Source: Dugong dugon
Lineage: Eukaryota > Chordata > Mammalia > Sirenia > Dugongidae
Assembly (NCBI GenBank): GCA_030035585.1
Contig: CM057471.1
Coordinates: 67,914,319 to 67,978,318, forward strand
Direction: 5' to 3'
DNA: 64,000 nucleotides
A program made the position numbers and the translations under genes. The notes beneath the pieces are model-generated. The model saw nothing but the letters and a program-made list of their open reading frames with translations, was not told where the DNA came from and did no database searches. This document shows, in pieces, positions 31,496 to 43,309 of the stretch. How positions within the stretch are numbered: position 1 is the stretch's first letter; every line of letters starts with the position of its first letter.

Positions 31496-34400
31496 ATGAC
31501 AGCACTAAACTCATACCTATCAAGAATTATGCTGAATGTAAATAGACTAAATGCACCAATAAAGAGACAGAGAGTGGCAGGCTGGATTAAAAAAACAGGA
31601 TCCGTCTATTTGCTGCCTACAAGAGACACATCTTAGACTTAAAGACACAAACAAACTAAAACTCAAAGGATGGGGAAAAAAATATTATCAAGCAAACAAC
31701 AATCAAAAAAGAGCAGGGGTGGCAATATTAATCTCTGACAAAATAAGACTTTAAAGTAAAATCCACCACAAAGGATAAGGAAGGACACTATATAATGATT
31801 AAAGGGTCAATACACCAGGAGGACATAACCATAATAAATATTTACGCACCCAACGACAAGGCTGCAAAATACATAAAACAAACTCTAACAGCACTGAAAA
31901 GAGAGATAGACAGCTCCACAATAGTAGTAGGAGACTTCAACACACCACTTTTGGTGAAGGACAGAATATCCACAAAGAAGCACCATGAAGACACGAAGAG
32001 CTAAATGCTACCATCAACCAACTGGATCTCATGGACATATACCGAACGCTCCACCCAACAGCAGCCAAGTATACTTTCTTTTCCAACGCAAACGGAATAT
32101 TATCCAGAATACACCTTCTATTAGGCCATAAAGTAAGCCTTAACAAAACCCCAAACGTCGAAATATTACAAAGAATCTTTTCTGATCATAAAGCCATAAA
32201 ACTAGAAATCAACAACAGAAAAAGCAAGGAAAAAAATCAAACACATGGAAACTGAACAACACCTTGCTCAAAAACTCCTGGGTTATAGAAGAAATTAAGG
32301 ATGGAATAAAGAAATTCATAGAATCAAACGAGAATGAAAACACATCCTACCAGAACCTTTGGGACACAGCAAAAGCAGTGCTCAGAGATCAGTTTATAGC
32401 AATAAATGCACACATCCATAAAGAAGAAAGGGCCATAATCAAAACATTAACCTTACAACTGAAACAAGTAGAAAGAGAACAGCAAAAGAAGCCCTCAGGC
32501 ACCAGAAGAAAGGAAATAATAAGAATTAGAGCACAATTAAATGAAATAGAGAATAGAAAAACAATTGAGTTAACAAGACCAAAAGCTGGTTCTTGGAAAA
32601 GATCAACAAAATTGATAAACCACTGGCCAAACTGACAAAAGAAAAACAGGACAGGAAGCAGATAACCCGTATAAGAAATGAGATGGATGATATCACAACA
32701 GACCCAACTGAAATTAAAAGAATCATAACAGAATACCATGAAAAACTGTACTCTAACGAATTTGAAAACCTAGAGGAAATGGACAAATTTCTAGAAACTC
32801 ACTACCTACCTAAACTAACACAAACAGAGGTAGAACAACTAAATAAACCCATAACAAAAGAAGAGATTGAAAAGGTAATTTAAAAACTCCCAACAAAACA
32901 AAGCCCTGGCCCGGATGGCTTCACTGGAGAATTCTGCCAAACTTTCAGAGAAGAGTTAACACCACTACTACTAAAGGTATTTCAGAGCACGGAAAAGGAT
33001 GGAATACTCCCAAACTCATTCTATGAAGCCAGCATAACCCCGATATCAAAACCAGGTAAAGACACCACAAAAAAAAAAAAAAAATTACAGACCAATATCC
33101 CTTTGACGCAAAAGGAACACTGACGCAAAACTCCTCAACAAAATTCTAGCCAATAGAATTCAACAACATATCAAAAAAAAGTTCATCATGATCAAGTGGG
33201 ATTTATACCAGGTATGCAGGGATGGTTCAACATTAGAAAAACAATCAATGTAATCCATCACATAAATAAAACAAAAGACAAGAACCACATGATCTTATCA
33301 ATCGATGCAGAAAAAGCATCTGACAAAGTCCAACACCCATTCATGATAAAAACTCTCAACAAAATAGGAATAGAAGGGAAATTCCTCAGTATAATTAAGG
33401 GCATTTATACAAAGCCAACAGCCGACATCATCCTAAATGGAGAGACTTTGAAAGCATTCCCCTTGAGAACAGGAAACAGGTAAGGATGCCGTCTATCACT
33501 ACTCTTATTCAACACTGTGCTGGAGGTCCTAGCCAGAGCAATGAGGCTAGAAAAAGAAATAAAGGCATCCAAACTGGTAGGGAAGAAGTCAAAGTATCTC
33601 TATTTGCAGATGATATGATCTTATACACAGAAAACCCCAAAGAATCCACAAGAAGACTACTGGAACTAATAGAAGATTTCAGCAAAGTTTCAAGATACAA
33701 GATAAACATACAAAAATCAGCTGGATTCCTTTACACCAACAAAGAGAATCTCAAAGAGGAAATCACCAAATCAATATTTACAATAGGCCCCAAGAAGATA
33801 AAATACTTAGGAAGAAATCTAACCCGAGATGTAAAAGATCTATACAATGAAAACTACAAGAAACCAAAAGAGACCTGCATAAGTGGAAAAACATACCTTG
33901 CTCATGGAATAGGTAGACTCAGCATCGTGAAACTGTCAAGTCTACCCAAAGTGATCTACAGATACAATGCAATCCCGATCCAAATTCCACTGGCATTTTT
34001 TAATGAGATGGAGAAACAAATCACCAACTTCATATGGAAAGGGTTAGAGGCCCCGAATAAGTAAAGCATTACTCAGGAAGAACAAAGTGGGAGGCCTCAC
34101 ACCACCTGATTTTAGAACCTATTATACCGCCACGGTAGTCAAAACAGCTTGGTATTGGTACAACAACAGATACATAGACCAATGGAACAGAATTGAGAAT
34201 CCAGACATAAATTCGTGCACCTATGAGCAGCTGATATTTGATAAAGGCCCAAAGTCCATTAACTGGGGAAAAAACAGTCTCTTTAACAAATGGTGCTGGT
34301 ATAACTGGATATCCATCTGCAAAAAACTGAAACAAGACCCATACCTCACACCATGCACAAAAAATAACTCAAAATGCATCAAAGACTTAAATATTAACTC

Positions 34401-35240
34401 GAAAATGATAAAGATCATGGAAGAAAAAATAGGGACAATCCTAGGAGCCCTAATACATGGCATAAAGACAATACAAACCAGAAGAAAGACCACATAAATG
34501 GGAGCTGCTAAAAATCAAACACTTATGCTCATCAAAAGACTTCAGCAAAAGAGTCAAAAGACAACCTACAGACTGGGAAAAAATTTTTGGCTACAACAAA
34601 TCCGATCAGCATTTACCCTAAAATCTACAAGACACTGCAAAACCTCAACAACAAAAAGACAAATAACCCAATTTAAAAATGGGTAAAGGATAAGGGACAG
34701 GCACTTCGCCAAAGAAGATACTCAGGCAGCTAACAGACACATGAAGAAATGCTTACGATCATTAGCCGTTAGAGAAATGCAGATCAAAACTACAATGAGA
34801 TATCATCTCACCCCAACAAGGCTAGCATTAATCCAAAAACACAGAACAATAAATGCTGGAAAGGTTGTGGAGAGACTGGAACACTTATACACTGTTAGTG
34901 GGAATGCAAAATGGTACAACCACTTTGGAAATCGATTTGGCACTTCCTTCAAAAGCTAGACAGAAGTACCATATGATCCAGCTATCCTGCTCCTTGAAAC
35001 ATATCCTAGAGAAATAAGAGCCATCACACGAATAGATATATGCCACTCATGTTCACTGCAGCACTGTTCACAATAGCAAAAAGATGAAAACAACCTAGGT
35101 GCCCATCAACAAAAGAATGATGAACAAATTATGGTATATCCACACAATGGAATACTACCCAACAAAAAAGAATAATGATGAAGCTGTGAAACATCTTATA
35201 ACACGGAGGAAGCTGGAGGTCATTATGCAGAGTGAATTTA
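31496..35240 (+). pseudogene. L1 ORF2 pseudogene, copy C
   Basis: ATG at 31496, with endonuclease (NIYAPND, VVGDFNTP), RT ([25 protein letters not shown] in a 192-residue open piece at 33486-34064) and the C-terminal cysteine region ([12 protein letters not shown], with a stop in place of Trp at about 34906). Frame-breaking lesions at about 31591, 32250, 32588, 32880 and 33479 are the same as in copy B; one extra single-base deletion near 31996 is private. It lacks the LTR found in copy B. Confidence 0.9.
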
Positions 35241-36304
35241 GTCAGTCACAGAAGGACAAATATTGTATAAGACCACTACTATAAGAACTCAAGAAAAGGT
35301 TTAAACACAGAAAGCATTCTTTGATGGTTACAAGGGTGGGGAGGGAGGGTGAGTGTTATTCACTAACTAGATCGTAGACAAGTGTAATCTTAGGTGGAAG
35401 GAAGGACAGCACTCACTACAGGGGAAGTCAGCACAACTGGAGTACACCAAAGCTAAGAAGTTTCCTGAATACAATCAAACACTAGAGGGAAGCAGCAGGG
35501 GCAGGGGCTTGGGGACCATGCTTTCAGGGGACATCTAGGTCAAATGGCATAACAACGCTTATTAAGAAAATGTTCTGCATCCTACTTTGGTGAGTGGCGT
35601 GTGGGGTCTTAAAAGCTTGCAAGCGGCCATCTAAGATGCATCAATTCATCCCAACCACCTGGAGTAAAGGTGAATGAAGAACACCAAAGACACAAGGGAA
35701 GTATTAGCCCAAGAGACAGAAAGGGCCACATAAACCAGAGACTTCAACAGTCTGAGACCTGAAGAACTGGATAGTGCCCAGCTACCACCAATGATCGCCC
35801 AGACAGGGAACACAACAGAGAGCCCCGGATGGAGCAGGAGAAAGGTGGGGTGTAGTACTCAAATTCTCGTATGAAGATCGGACTTAATGGTCTGAGACTG
35901 GAGGAACCCCAGAAAGCATGCCCCCCGGATTCTCTATCAGCCCAGAACTAAAAGAATTTCTGAGGCCAACTCTTCAGACAGAGATTGGACTGGACAGTGG
36001 GAAATAAAGTGATACTCGTGAGTGAGGAGTGTGGCTCTTAGCTCAAGTAGATACAAGACGCTAAACGGGCAACTTCTGTCCGAAAGTGAGATGGAAGGCA
36101 GAGAGGGTTAGGAGCTGGCTGAACTGACATGGGGAATCAGCGGTGGAAAGGAGGAGTATGCTGTCACAGTAAGGGCAGAGCGAACACACACAATATATGT
36201 ATACACTGTATTTATACGAACTATGTATATATAAATTTTTGTATGGGAGACTAACTTGAAATGCAAACTTCATTTAAACTACAATAGTAAAAAAATTTTA
36301 AAAA
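35241..36304 (+). other. L1 3' UTR, copy C
   Basis: Complete L1 3' UTR with G-rich GGGTGGGGAGGGAGGG (about 35335), GGGGTCTTAAAAGCTTGC and the end TATAAATTTTTGTATGGGAG..AACTTCATTTAAACTACAATAG followed by A/T-rich tail. It serves as the reference for the other 3' UTR fragments here. Confidence 0.85.
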
Positions 36305-36321
36305 AAAGATTATAGCCTTGG

Positions 36322-36420
36322 AAATCCTATGGGGCAGTTCTACTCTGTCCTATAGGGTCACTATCGACTCAACAGCAGTGGTTTTTTTTTTTTGTTTTTT
36401 TTTTTTTTTTTTTTTTTTTG
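36322..36420 (+). mobile_element. AfroSINE, 3' part, with long poly(T) tail
   Basis: Continues the SINE at 28577-28699: AAATCCTATGGGGCAGTTCTACTC..GGGTCACTATCGACTCAACAGC, ending in a T-rich run (about 36382-36418, broken by one G) before the GTCTTTCCAAAG duplication at 36421-36432. Confidence 0.93.
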
Positions 36421-36594
36421 GTCTTTCCAAAGCACAATGTTTTGTCTATTCCCCATCTCCATTAACAGTGAGAAGAAAAAAGGATTTCTGAAACCTGGTT
36501 TCCTACTTTTCTACTGGAGATTAAATTCAAGGATGCTTACTCAGTAACCTACTCTCATAATAGAAATAAGATGCTCAACCTTTGGAATGAAATC

Positions 36595-36915
36595 TTTCAA
36601 AGTATCATCCATTAACTTCTTATACCCTCCAACCCCACCACACACTCAGCTCCTCCAGGAAGCCTTCCCTGATCTTAACCTCCACCTCTACCCCTTCCCA
36701 ATCCTATGCCCAGTTTCAACTGGATTAAGCACCCATGCCACATATTCCCACTGCACTAGTTTTGCCTTATGTTTCACCACTTACTGGCTCTGTAAATACA
36801 TGTTCCTTGAAGGCATATGTTGTACCTTGTTCTCTTCTGTATTCCTAGTATGTATCACATGGCCTAGATAGTAGGCTCTCAAATATTTGTCAAATGTGTA
36901 AACAAATGAATAAAT
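36595..36915 (+). mobile_element. L2 LINE 3' end, sense
   Basis: CTCCTCCAGGAAGCCTTCCCTGATC..TACATGTTCCTTGAAGGCATATGTTG..TCTGTATTCCTAGTATG..AAATGAATAAATGACTGA: the L2 3' UTR and terminal repeat. Confidence 0.75.
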
Positions 36916-36919
36916 GACT

Positions 36920-37262
36920 GATGACCCAATTATGCCTCCTGGTAGGGAAAATGTACACCTTCTCATCATTCTCCATAGTTGTATCACAACTAGACTTACA
37001 ACAGTCTTGTTACAGAGTTGTCTCTTTATCAAGCCCTAGCCAAGTATGTGGTATGATCAAAGTTGCTGTGCTTATTGACCTTTGGTTGCTGAGAAGCAAA
37101 TTCAAGCTCCTAAGAGTGTGCTTCAACTGAGATGCTGACCACAATTCATTCTAAAGGTACTTTATTCTCAGATAATTCATTTAAGGGAATTACTCACGTG
37201 CAATTACATCACCAATCTCAAAAAACGATCACCTTGGCAGTTAAGCCTGCATTTTTGATCTC
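36920..37262. other. Unassigned sequence
   Basis: Nothing recognised; short chance frames on both strands. Confidence 0.45.
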
Positions 37263-37264
37263 TC

Positions 37265-37480
37265 ATGTTCTACAGTGTACAAGATACTTTATACTAATCA
37301 TCTAACTTAATATTTACATCAACTCTACAAAGTAAATATCATACGATGAATCTTCATCTTAAGGTTGAGGAACTGAGACTCAGATGGTTAAGTAACTCGT
37401 CCAAAGGTATAAAAGGGCAAATCTATAACTGGAACTCAAGTTTGTTAGATGCCAAGATCTGTGTTCCCTACACTAAAATG
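37265..37480 (-). mobile_element. MIR SINE, antisense
   Basis: ACTTTATACTAATCATCTAACTTAATATTTAC..CTTAAGGTTGAGGAACTGAGACTCAGATGGTTAAGTAACTCGTCC..GGAACTCAAG: reversed MIR core. Confidence 0.65.
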
Positions 37481-38818
37481 CCTCTCACATAAAAAAAAAA
37501 CTGTCTTCACAAGATATCTGCTTCATATGGTTGTTGTAAATTAGAACTAAAAATAGAGCTAAAGTGGTAGAAAAAGATGATCATTCAATAGCTTAAAATT
37601 ATAAGGTTAGACTTCCCATTTAGTATTATATATAAATGCAAACTCAACTCAAAAGATAAAAGGAGCTTCAAAATACAAATTTTTCATAATACATAAGAGT
37701 TATACGACTCTAAATGATACTATCACATGAACGTAAGTCAGTGTTAGAAGTTGGGCTTTTTCAAAACAAAGTTATTCAAAACGATGGATTTTGAATGATG
37801 ATTTGACCATCTGTTGCCAGGTAGTTAAAGGTTGGGAAAGCAGACCAGAAAAAAGGGAGAGAGGAAAAAAAAATCTGTTCTTCCAAGAACAACAAACCAT
37901 ATGCAAAGTCACTCCTTTGCCAGTTTATAAGAAACACAAAGAATATAGAGAAGATACAGGAAAATAATGACATTATTTAAAGAAATTGTTCTTTAAAAAT
38001 TGCCAATTAAAACAAAAAGGCACAAATCATTAGTAACTGGACCTCAGAAGATCTGAAACACAATCTAATAAACAGCACCATGTGTTTAGTTCCTCAGACT
38101 TACAGTATGGTACTCTGAAAGGCAGTTTCTCTAGAGAAATAATTCTAATCAATGCATATCTATATGATTCTTAATAAACAGTTATCAGGTACAGTTAACT
38201 TCACTTAAAATTACAATTAGCTACTTGTTATTTTCACTAAAGGCATTTAATTTAATACTGACTATTCTAGCCTTAAAAGAAATCTGTAAGTGGTGTCCAT
38301 TCTTAAATTATTTCCCATTGTCCTTTCATGACAATATCTTAAGACAACAGCATTTTAATATTGCAAATCTACACTGGCTTCTCTGCCACATGTTTGCTCT
38401 TCAACTTCTTAAAGATTAATGAGCCTTCACTTAAATTCTTTTCTAGCCTGTCAGTTCTAATGCCTCAATGGCTTTATATAATTTCCCCTGAAATAAAATT
38501 TTAACAGAGAAGGCAATTTTTATTCTTTATACTTATAGTGGAAGCTTAGTTAGCATCCTCAAGTTGCACAAAATTTCCCAGAAAAAAAAAAATTAAACAG
38601 TGTCCATAGGTGATGTTTCTAAATTCAGCAACCAGAACAATTCCTACACTTTTCCTACAGCATCTTTACAGTTGCCTTCTATGTTACACTGTTTTATCAC
38701 AGAATTAACTAACATTACCTCCTTCCTGATTACAAATTCTTAACAGAGAATGTTTTCTCTACTGTTATTTTTAATTGACAAAATTAATCAATTGTGGAGA
38801 TTAGGAATGATATATAAT
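37481..38818. other. Unassigned 1.3-kb stretch
   Basis: No SINE, LINE or LTR features and no long open frame. AT-rich with several short A runs. One of the longest repeat-poor segments in the window, so any unique or conserved non-coding sequence would be here or at 50865-52080 and 61455-62880. Confidence 0.5.
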
Positions 38819-38819
38819 A

Positions 38820-38893
38820 TACAGCTAATCCCCAACTTACAATGGGGTTCCGTTCTGACGACTCCATCGTAAGACGGCTGTGATGTAAGTAGA
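38820..38893 (+). mobile_element. Tigger-like element, left arm (outer)
   Basis: ACAGCTAATCCCCAACTTACAATGGGGTTCCGTTCTGACGACTCCATCGTAAG is a Tigger terminal repeat. The inverse, CATAAGTCGGGGACTACCTGTA, is at 40642-40663, so the element spans 38820-40663 with others inside. Confidence 0.7.
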
Positions 38894-38895
38894 AT

Positions 38896-39546
38896 AGTCG
38901 ACCCTTGGTATCCACGGGGGATTGGTTCCAGGACACCCCTGCGGATACCAAAATCCACAGATGCTCAAGTCTCCTATATAAAATGGTGTAGTGTTTTCCT
39001 TCCTTGCAAAAGAATGAACAGTGTTTCGCTTTGAAGTGGAATAGAGATGGCTGGGCCAGGTTGTGGCAGACGTGTGAGGCACAGGATCAAATCAGGCACT
39101 TTTAAGGAGGGCCACATCCGAGCCTCCTGCCACAGGCTGCCCTCCAAGCCAGCAATCCTTCAGGTAGGAGGTCCTGGGAGACTTTGGACACTAGAACATA
39201 CACAGTACAGAGAGTGCAAGGTCCTGGGCCTGCCAACTTTGTTCTCTCCTCCTGGACCCGAGATCTCTGCTGCGAACACGTTTCACCAGATCCTAGGTCA
39301 GGCGACCCAATCCCTAGTGTCCTCGCTTGTCCAAATTGTGTCGGGGTGCGGCTGCCTCCATCCCCCTGGGAGCTTCTTCCTTCACAGCCACATATCGTTC
39401 CTCAGAAGAACCCTGCCTTGTCTTGTGCTGCCCTCTGCACTGCCCCCAGGCCCTTAACCTTTCTTCCCTCCCCTCACAATATTTTCAATCCCTGGTCATC
39501 TGAATCCGTGGTTGTGGAACCTGCAGATATGGAGGGTCATCAACTG
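38896..39546 (+). mobile_element. MER2-like Tigger element (inner)
   Basis: Left end GTCGACCCTTGGTATCCACGGGGGATTGG..GGATACCAAAATCCAC; right end GAATCCGTGGTTGTGGAACC..GGAGGGTCATCAACTGTA is its inverted counterpart. Mammalian Tigger/MER2 pattern. The GC-rich interior has open frames (39047-39457, 39184-39600) but no transposase motif. Confidence 0.7.
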
Positions 39547-40432
39547 TACACCCACTCCTCACTTATCAACATGGTTAGGTTCCAAAGACCAGGCTGTTAA
39601 GCGCAAATTGGCAATATGTGAAAATGGAGGATTTTTTTTGTTTTCAGATCATCTGTCTGATTTTTTATTTAGAAAATATGATCATAGAAATAATAACAGC
39701 TAAGATTTACTGATGTGTTCATCACTGTGATGAGTTCAGTTATGGATCATTCCTCTGCAGAGAAGGAGGCCTGGAAGAGACAAAGCTGGATAAAGCTAGG
39801 CTGTGTGAGTGGAGGGCTCACAGCTTAACCATTTCACCTTCCTCCTATGCTGGGTCCAAGCTTCCCTCATGGAGCTGCCTCCAGGGCTCCACTCCCAACA
39901 CTGCGTTCACCATCAGGAGCTTGCTCTGCCCTTCAGGCCTGGCAAGTCACCATGGCTCAGGGCTTCCTTCGAGGGCACTGGGAGCCTGGCAGGGTACCTG
40001 GTCACACCAAGGTAGAGGCTTCACGCCCAGTTCAGCTCACTTTGAGATGTCATGAAACTCGCACTCATTTCTTCCAAACACCCTCTCCAATGCCTCTTTC
40101 TTTCTTCCCTTCTCACTCCACAGCAATTTTGAGATACAGGGCCCCAGGCCACATAAGAGCTGGGAACCCAAAACAGGCGCCTGCTGGCTCAGTGCTACCT
40201 GTGTGTCCGCCTAGAAGCCATAGCCATGGAGGACACTGGCCCCATGGCACCCAGCAGCAGGACGAAGTGGATGGCGCGGGACAATGTGACCAGCTTCCTG
40301 GAAGCCGCCTGGAGACCCTCCTCACCATGCCAACCACCTCGTTAATGTGCAAAATAGCTGGAAAGATTTACTACTGTCATAAATGCAAAATGTCAGATAA
40401 TGAGACAGTCGATTTAAGTGAGGAGTAGATGT
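39546..40432 (+). mobile_element. DNA transposon with GTACAYCYACTCCTCACTT ends
   Basis: Left end GTACACCCACTCCTCACTTATC (from about 39544); right end AAGTGAGGAGTAGATGTAC (40418-40432 region) is the inverse. TA-type junctions. Its 3' half is co-linear with the reverse complement of 25262-25735. A 193-codon open frame (39847-40428) crosses most of it; a related frame survives in the other copy, but no transposase motif is visible. Confidence 0.65.
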
Positions 40433-40663
40433 ACCTCTTTTTTCTTTTTTTAGTTTTCGTTATTACTGCCTTTTATTATCAGTATATTTATAAATCCAAT
40501 CTTTGAACACCTGCAAGTGAACATCTGAGAATGATAACAGCAAATTACACACTGCAACACATACGTAGTACATATTACTAAACACAAGATTTAAAAAAAA
40601 AAAAAAAACAGGGTCATAAGTGCAGTTCTTCAAAACTTGAGTACATAAGTCGGGGACTACCTG
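40433..40663 (+). mobile_element. Tigger-like element, right arm (outer)
   Basis: After a T-rich tract and a poly(A) run at 40592-40608, the sequence ends AAAACTTGAGTACATAAGTCGGGGACTACCTGTA, the inverse of the left arm at 38820. Confidence 0.6.
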
Positions 40664-40775
40664 TATACATCACAAAATCACAAAAACAACACAACGGGGA
40701 AATAACCTAAGTGAATCATATAGCCATACTTATCTAAGTACAACTTTAAAGGGTTGACTTTCCCTATTCTAGGTG

Positions 40776-40930
40776 CAGTCCGAGTGCACCCAGAGGCGCC
40801 TCAGAAGAAAACCCTGACGTCCGAAAAATCAGCCAATGAGAACACTACGGAGCACAGTTTTACTCTGATACACGTTGGGTCGCCATGAATCAGTTGACTC
40901 AACAGCAACAGGTTTGTTTGTCTGTTTTTT
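40776..40930 (+). mobile_element. AfroSINE, 5'-truncated, with TSD
   Basis: Starts GCACCCAGAGGCGCCTCAGAAG and has the CTTCTGAAAAATC-type middle, GAGCACAGTTTTACTCTGATAC and GGGTCGCCATGAATCAG. Flanked by TATTCTAGGTG at 40765-40775 and 40931-40941. A 5'-truncated SINE with a clean duplication shows that target-primed insertion can stop early in this family. Confidence 0.92.
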
Positions 40931-40989
40931 TATTCTAGGTGGAGAGGTATGAAGACATAATGTGGTTAATAACATTTATCCTATATACA

Positions 40990-41225
40990 TTTTACTGGTA
41001 ACTAGACTTGTCATTAACCATGTGCCAGGCATTGGGCTAAGTGCTAACATGCACAATCTCACTAAATAGCAATAATAATAATAAAGCCTAACACTGAAAT
41101 AGTGCTTACTATGTTCCAGCACTGTTCTAAGTACACTGCACATATAAACTCATTTAATCCTCATTCCAACCCTATAAAGTAGTAACTATTATTACTTCTA
41201 ATAGATGAGGAAATGAGGTGAAATT
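40990..41225 (-). mobile_element. MIR-type pieces, antisense
   Basis: CATGTGCCAGGCATTGGGCTAAGTGC, then TACTATGTTCCAGCACTGTTCTAAGTAC..AACTCATTTAATCCTCATTCCAACCC..GATGAGGAAATGAGG. Two reversed MIR ends in succession. Confidence 0.65.
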
Positions 41226-41479
41226 AACTGTAAGTATATCTCAATAAACCTGACCTTAACCAACAAAAAAAGACTCAAGAATGGCCAAAAATCTGGCTCA
41301 ACAGAGACAGATTCAATCTCAGGGTCTAATGCAAATGCCCATTCCTTGAATAATAAGGAGATTTTGCTAAAGGCACAGAGAAGAGGAGGGTAGGAAAGAA
41401 GAGATTCCAAGCTGTCTTTTTCTCCCCAAAACTTTGATTATCAATTTTTTTCAAGGCCTGCCTCAGGCCCTACCACCAA
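41226..41479. other. Unassigned sequence
   Basis: Nothing named. Confidence 0.4.
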
Positions 41480-42550
41480 TTCATTGCTCATTCCACAAAT
41501 ACTTCCTGAATGGCTACCATGTGCCATGCACTGTTCAAGACACTTAGGTAACATCAGTGAACAAAAATCCCTGCCATCATGGAGCTTTTAGCCCAGCCAG
41601 AGAGGGGGGAGAAGGAATATGCAATAAACATCATAAATAAGTCAATAACGTGGTCATTCATATAGTGGGTGTTAAGTGCTAAGGAAAAATTTAACAGTAG
41701 AGCAGAATAAGGGGAATTTTGAGTGAAGACGTGTAAGTGGCAGCACTAAATTAATAATTAGGGTAAGCTTAATTGGTCAGGAAAGTTTTGAGCAGACCTG
41801 AAACAGATGAAGAACATTCCAAGCAGAAAGAACAGCACGTGCAAAGGCCCTGAATCAAAAGCATGCCTGAACTCACAAAAGCATACCCGGTATTTTTGAA
41901 GAATAACAAGGTGAATGGAGCATGCCGGGGAGAATAATAGCGGATGACAAAGTCAGAGAGAAAATGGAGTCAAATGAAGTAGGGCCTTCTATGGCTATTA
42001 CCAAGTAAAATGGGAAGCCAGTGCAGGGTTTTGAGCAAAAAAGTAGCATGATATGATGATCTGACATATTCCTAAACGATTATTCTGGCTGTTGTATTGA
42101 GCTAGTCTATTCGAGACAAGAGTAGAGCAGCGGATCTGATTAGGAATCTAGTACAATAATCCGTGAAAGATGATAGTAGTTCAGACCAGGATGATGGCAG
42201 CAGGTGAGGTGGTAAGAAGTGTTACAATTTCGGGCATACTTTGAAGGTAAGGCTAATGGGACTTCTTAGTAGACTGAATGTGGGATGTGAGAAAAGAGGA
42301 GTAAATGTTAACTCCGAAGTTTTTGGCCTGAACAACTGGAGAATGGAATTGCCTTCATCACAGATGGGGATAGCTGTGGGTGGAGCAGATTTTGAAGAGA
42401 AGAAGAGGAGTTTGGTTTTAGACATGTTCCACTAAGATGTCTATTAAGACACCCTGGTGAGGATGTTAAATACACAGATGGATACAGGGCTCTGAATTAC
42501 AAGAAGAGAGAGAGAGATCTAGGCTAGAGATATTGATTTGGGAGCCAGTC

Positions 42551-42736
42551 TAGGAGCTCTGGTGGCATAGCGGTTAAGAGCTTGGCTGCTAATCAAAAGG
42601 TCAGCAGTTCAAATCCACCAGCCACTCCTTGGAAACCCAATGGGGGCAGTTCTACTCTGTCCTTATAGGGTCGCTCGCTGTAAGTCAGAATCAACTCAAC
42701 AGCAACAGGTTGGTTGGTTGGTTTGTTTGTTTTTTA
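42551..42736 (+). mobile_element. AfroSINE, short subtype
   Basis: AGGAGCTCTGGTGGCATAGCGGTTAAG, GTTCAAATCCACCAGCC, GGGTCGCTCGCTGTAAGTCAG (4-base insertion in the tail motif), ending in (GGTT)n/(GTTT)n. Another SINE starts only 12 bases later. Confidence 0.93.
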
Positions 42737-42747
42737 TCACAATAGCA

Positions 42748-42957
42748 AGGAGCCCTGGTGACCTAACAGTTAAGCTCTCGGCTGCTAACCAAAAGGTTGG
42801 TGGTTTGAACCCACCTAGCTACTCTGTAGGATAAAGACCTGGTGATCTGCTGTCATAAAGATTACAGGAAAGAAAACCCTATGAGGCAGTTCTACTCTGT
42901 CACACGGGGTCACTACAGAGTCGGAATTGACTTGAGGGCACATAACAACAACAAATT
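42748..42957 (+). mobile_element. AfroSINE, long subtype, RTE-like tail
   Basis: GGAGCCCTGGTGACCTAACAGTTAAG, GACCTGGTGATCTGCTGTCATAAAGATTACAG, GGGGTCACTACAGAGTCGG, then GAGGGCACATAACAACAACAA. The CAACAACAA tail matches the RTE end rather than the GGTTTGGTTT tail of its neighbour, so the two tandem copies are different subtypes. Confidence 0.93.
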
Positions 42958-43309
42958 GGGATAGTATTTAAAGATGATATAAGCCTAGATGTGCTGACAG
43001 AAAAGAATACCAAGGACTGAGCCAATTTTAAAAAGCAGGAGAGGAGGTCCCAACAATGGAAACTAATAAGGACTGACCAATGAAGTAGGGGAGGGGAGGA
43101 CCAAGAATGTGTGGCATCCTGGAAGCCAAGTAAAAAAAAGTCTATCAAGGAGAAATGAGTAATCAATTGTGTCAAATGCTGTTTACAGGTCAAACAAAAT
43201 GAGTGAGAATTAACTACTGAATTCAGGTACTTTGATGTCACTGATGAGCTTGACAAGGGCAGTTTCCATTGACAGGTGGAGGAAGTGTGATTCAACTTGA
43301 CTTAATACA

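Larger units (their letters stand above)
28700..36304 (+). mobile_element. L1 copy C, full length, inactive
   Basis: About 7.6 kb: 5' UTR (28700-30079), ORF1 (30080-31052), spacer, ORF2 (31496-35240), 3' UTR (35241-36304), ending in an A-rich tail. Flanked by duplicated SINE sequence AAAGATTACAGCCTTGG (28683-28699) and AAAGATTATAGCCTTGG (36305-36321), 16 of 17 matching, which proves insertion into an existing AfroSINE. Both ORFs are disabled. It shares ORF2 lesions with copy B. Confidence 0.95.

Noticed and set aside
33486-34064. 192-residue open RT piece as evidence that L1 C is active
   Set aside because: Stops and frameshifts occur upstream and downstream, including a stop in the C-terminal cysteine region.
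12971-36304. B and C as parts of one segmental duplication
   Set aside because: Flanks differ completely, each has its own target-site duplication, and C extends 2.6 kb further 5'.
39847-40428. 193-codon open frame as a host gene
   Set aside because: It lies within a DNA transposon with visible inverted ends, has no recognisable domain, and a diverged partner exists at 25262-25735. Kept as a finding, not as a gene.
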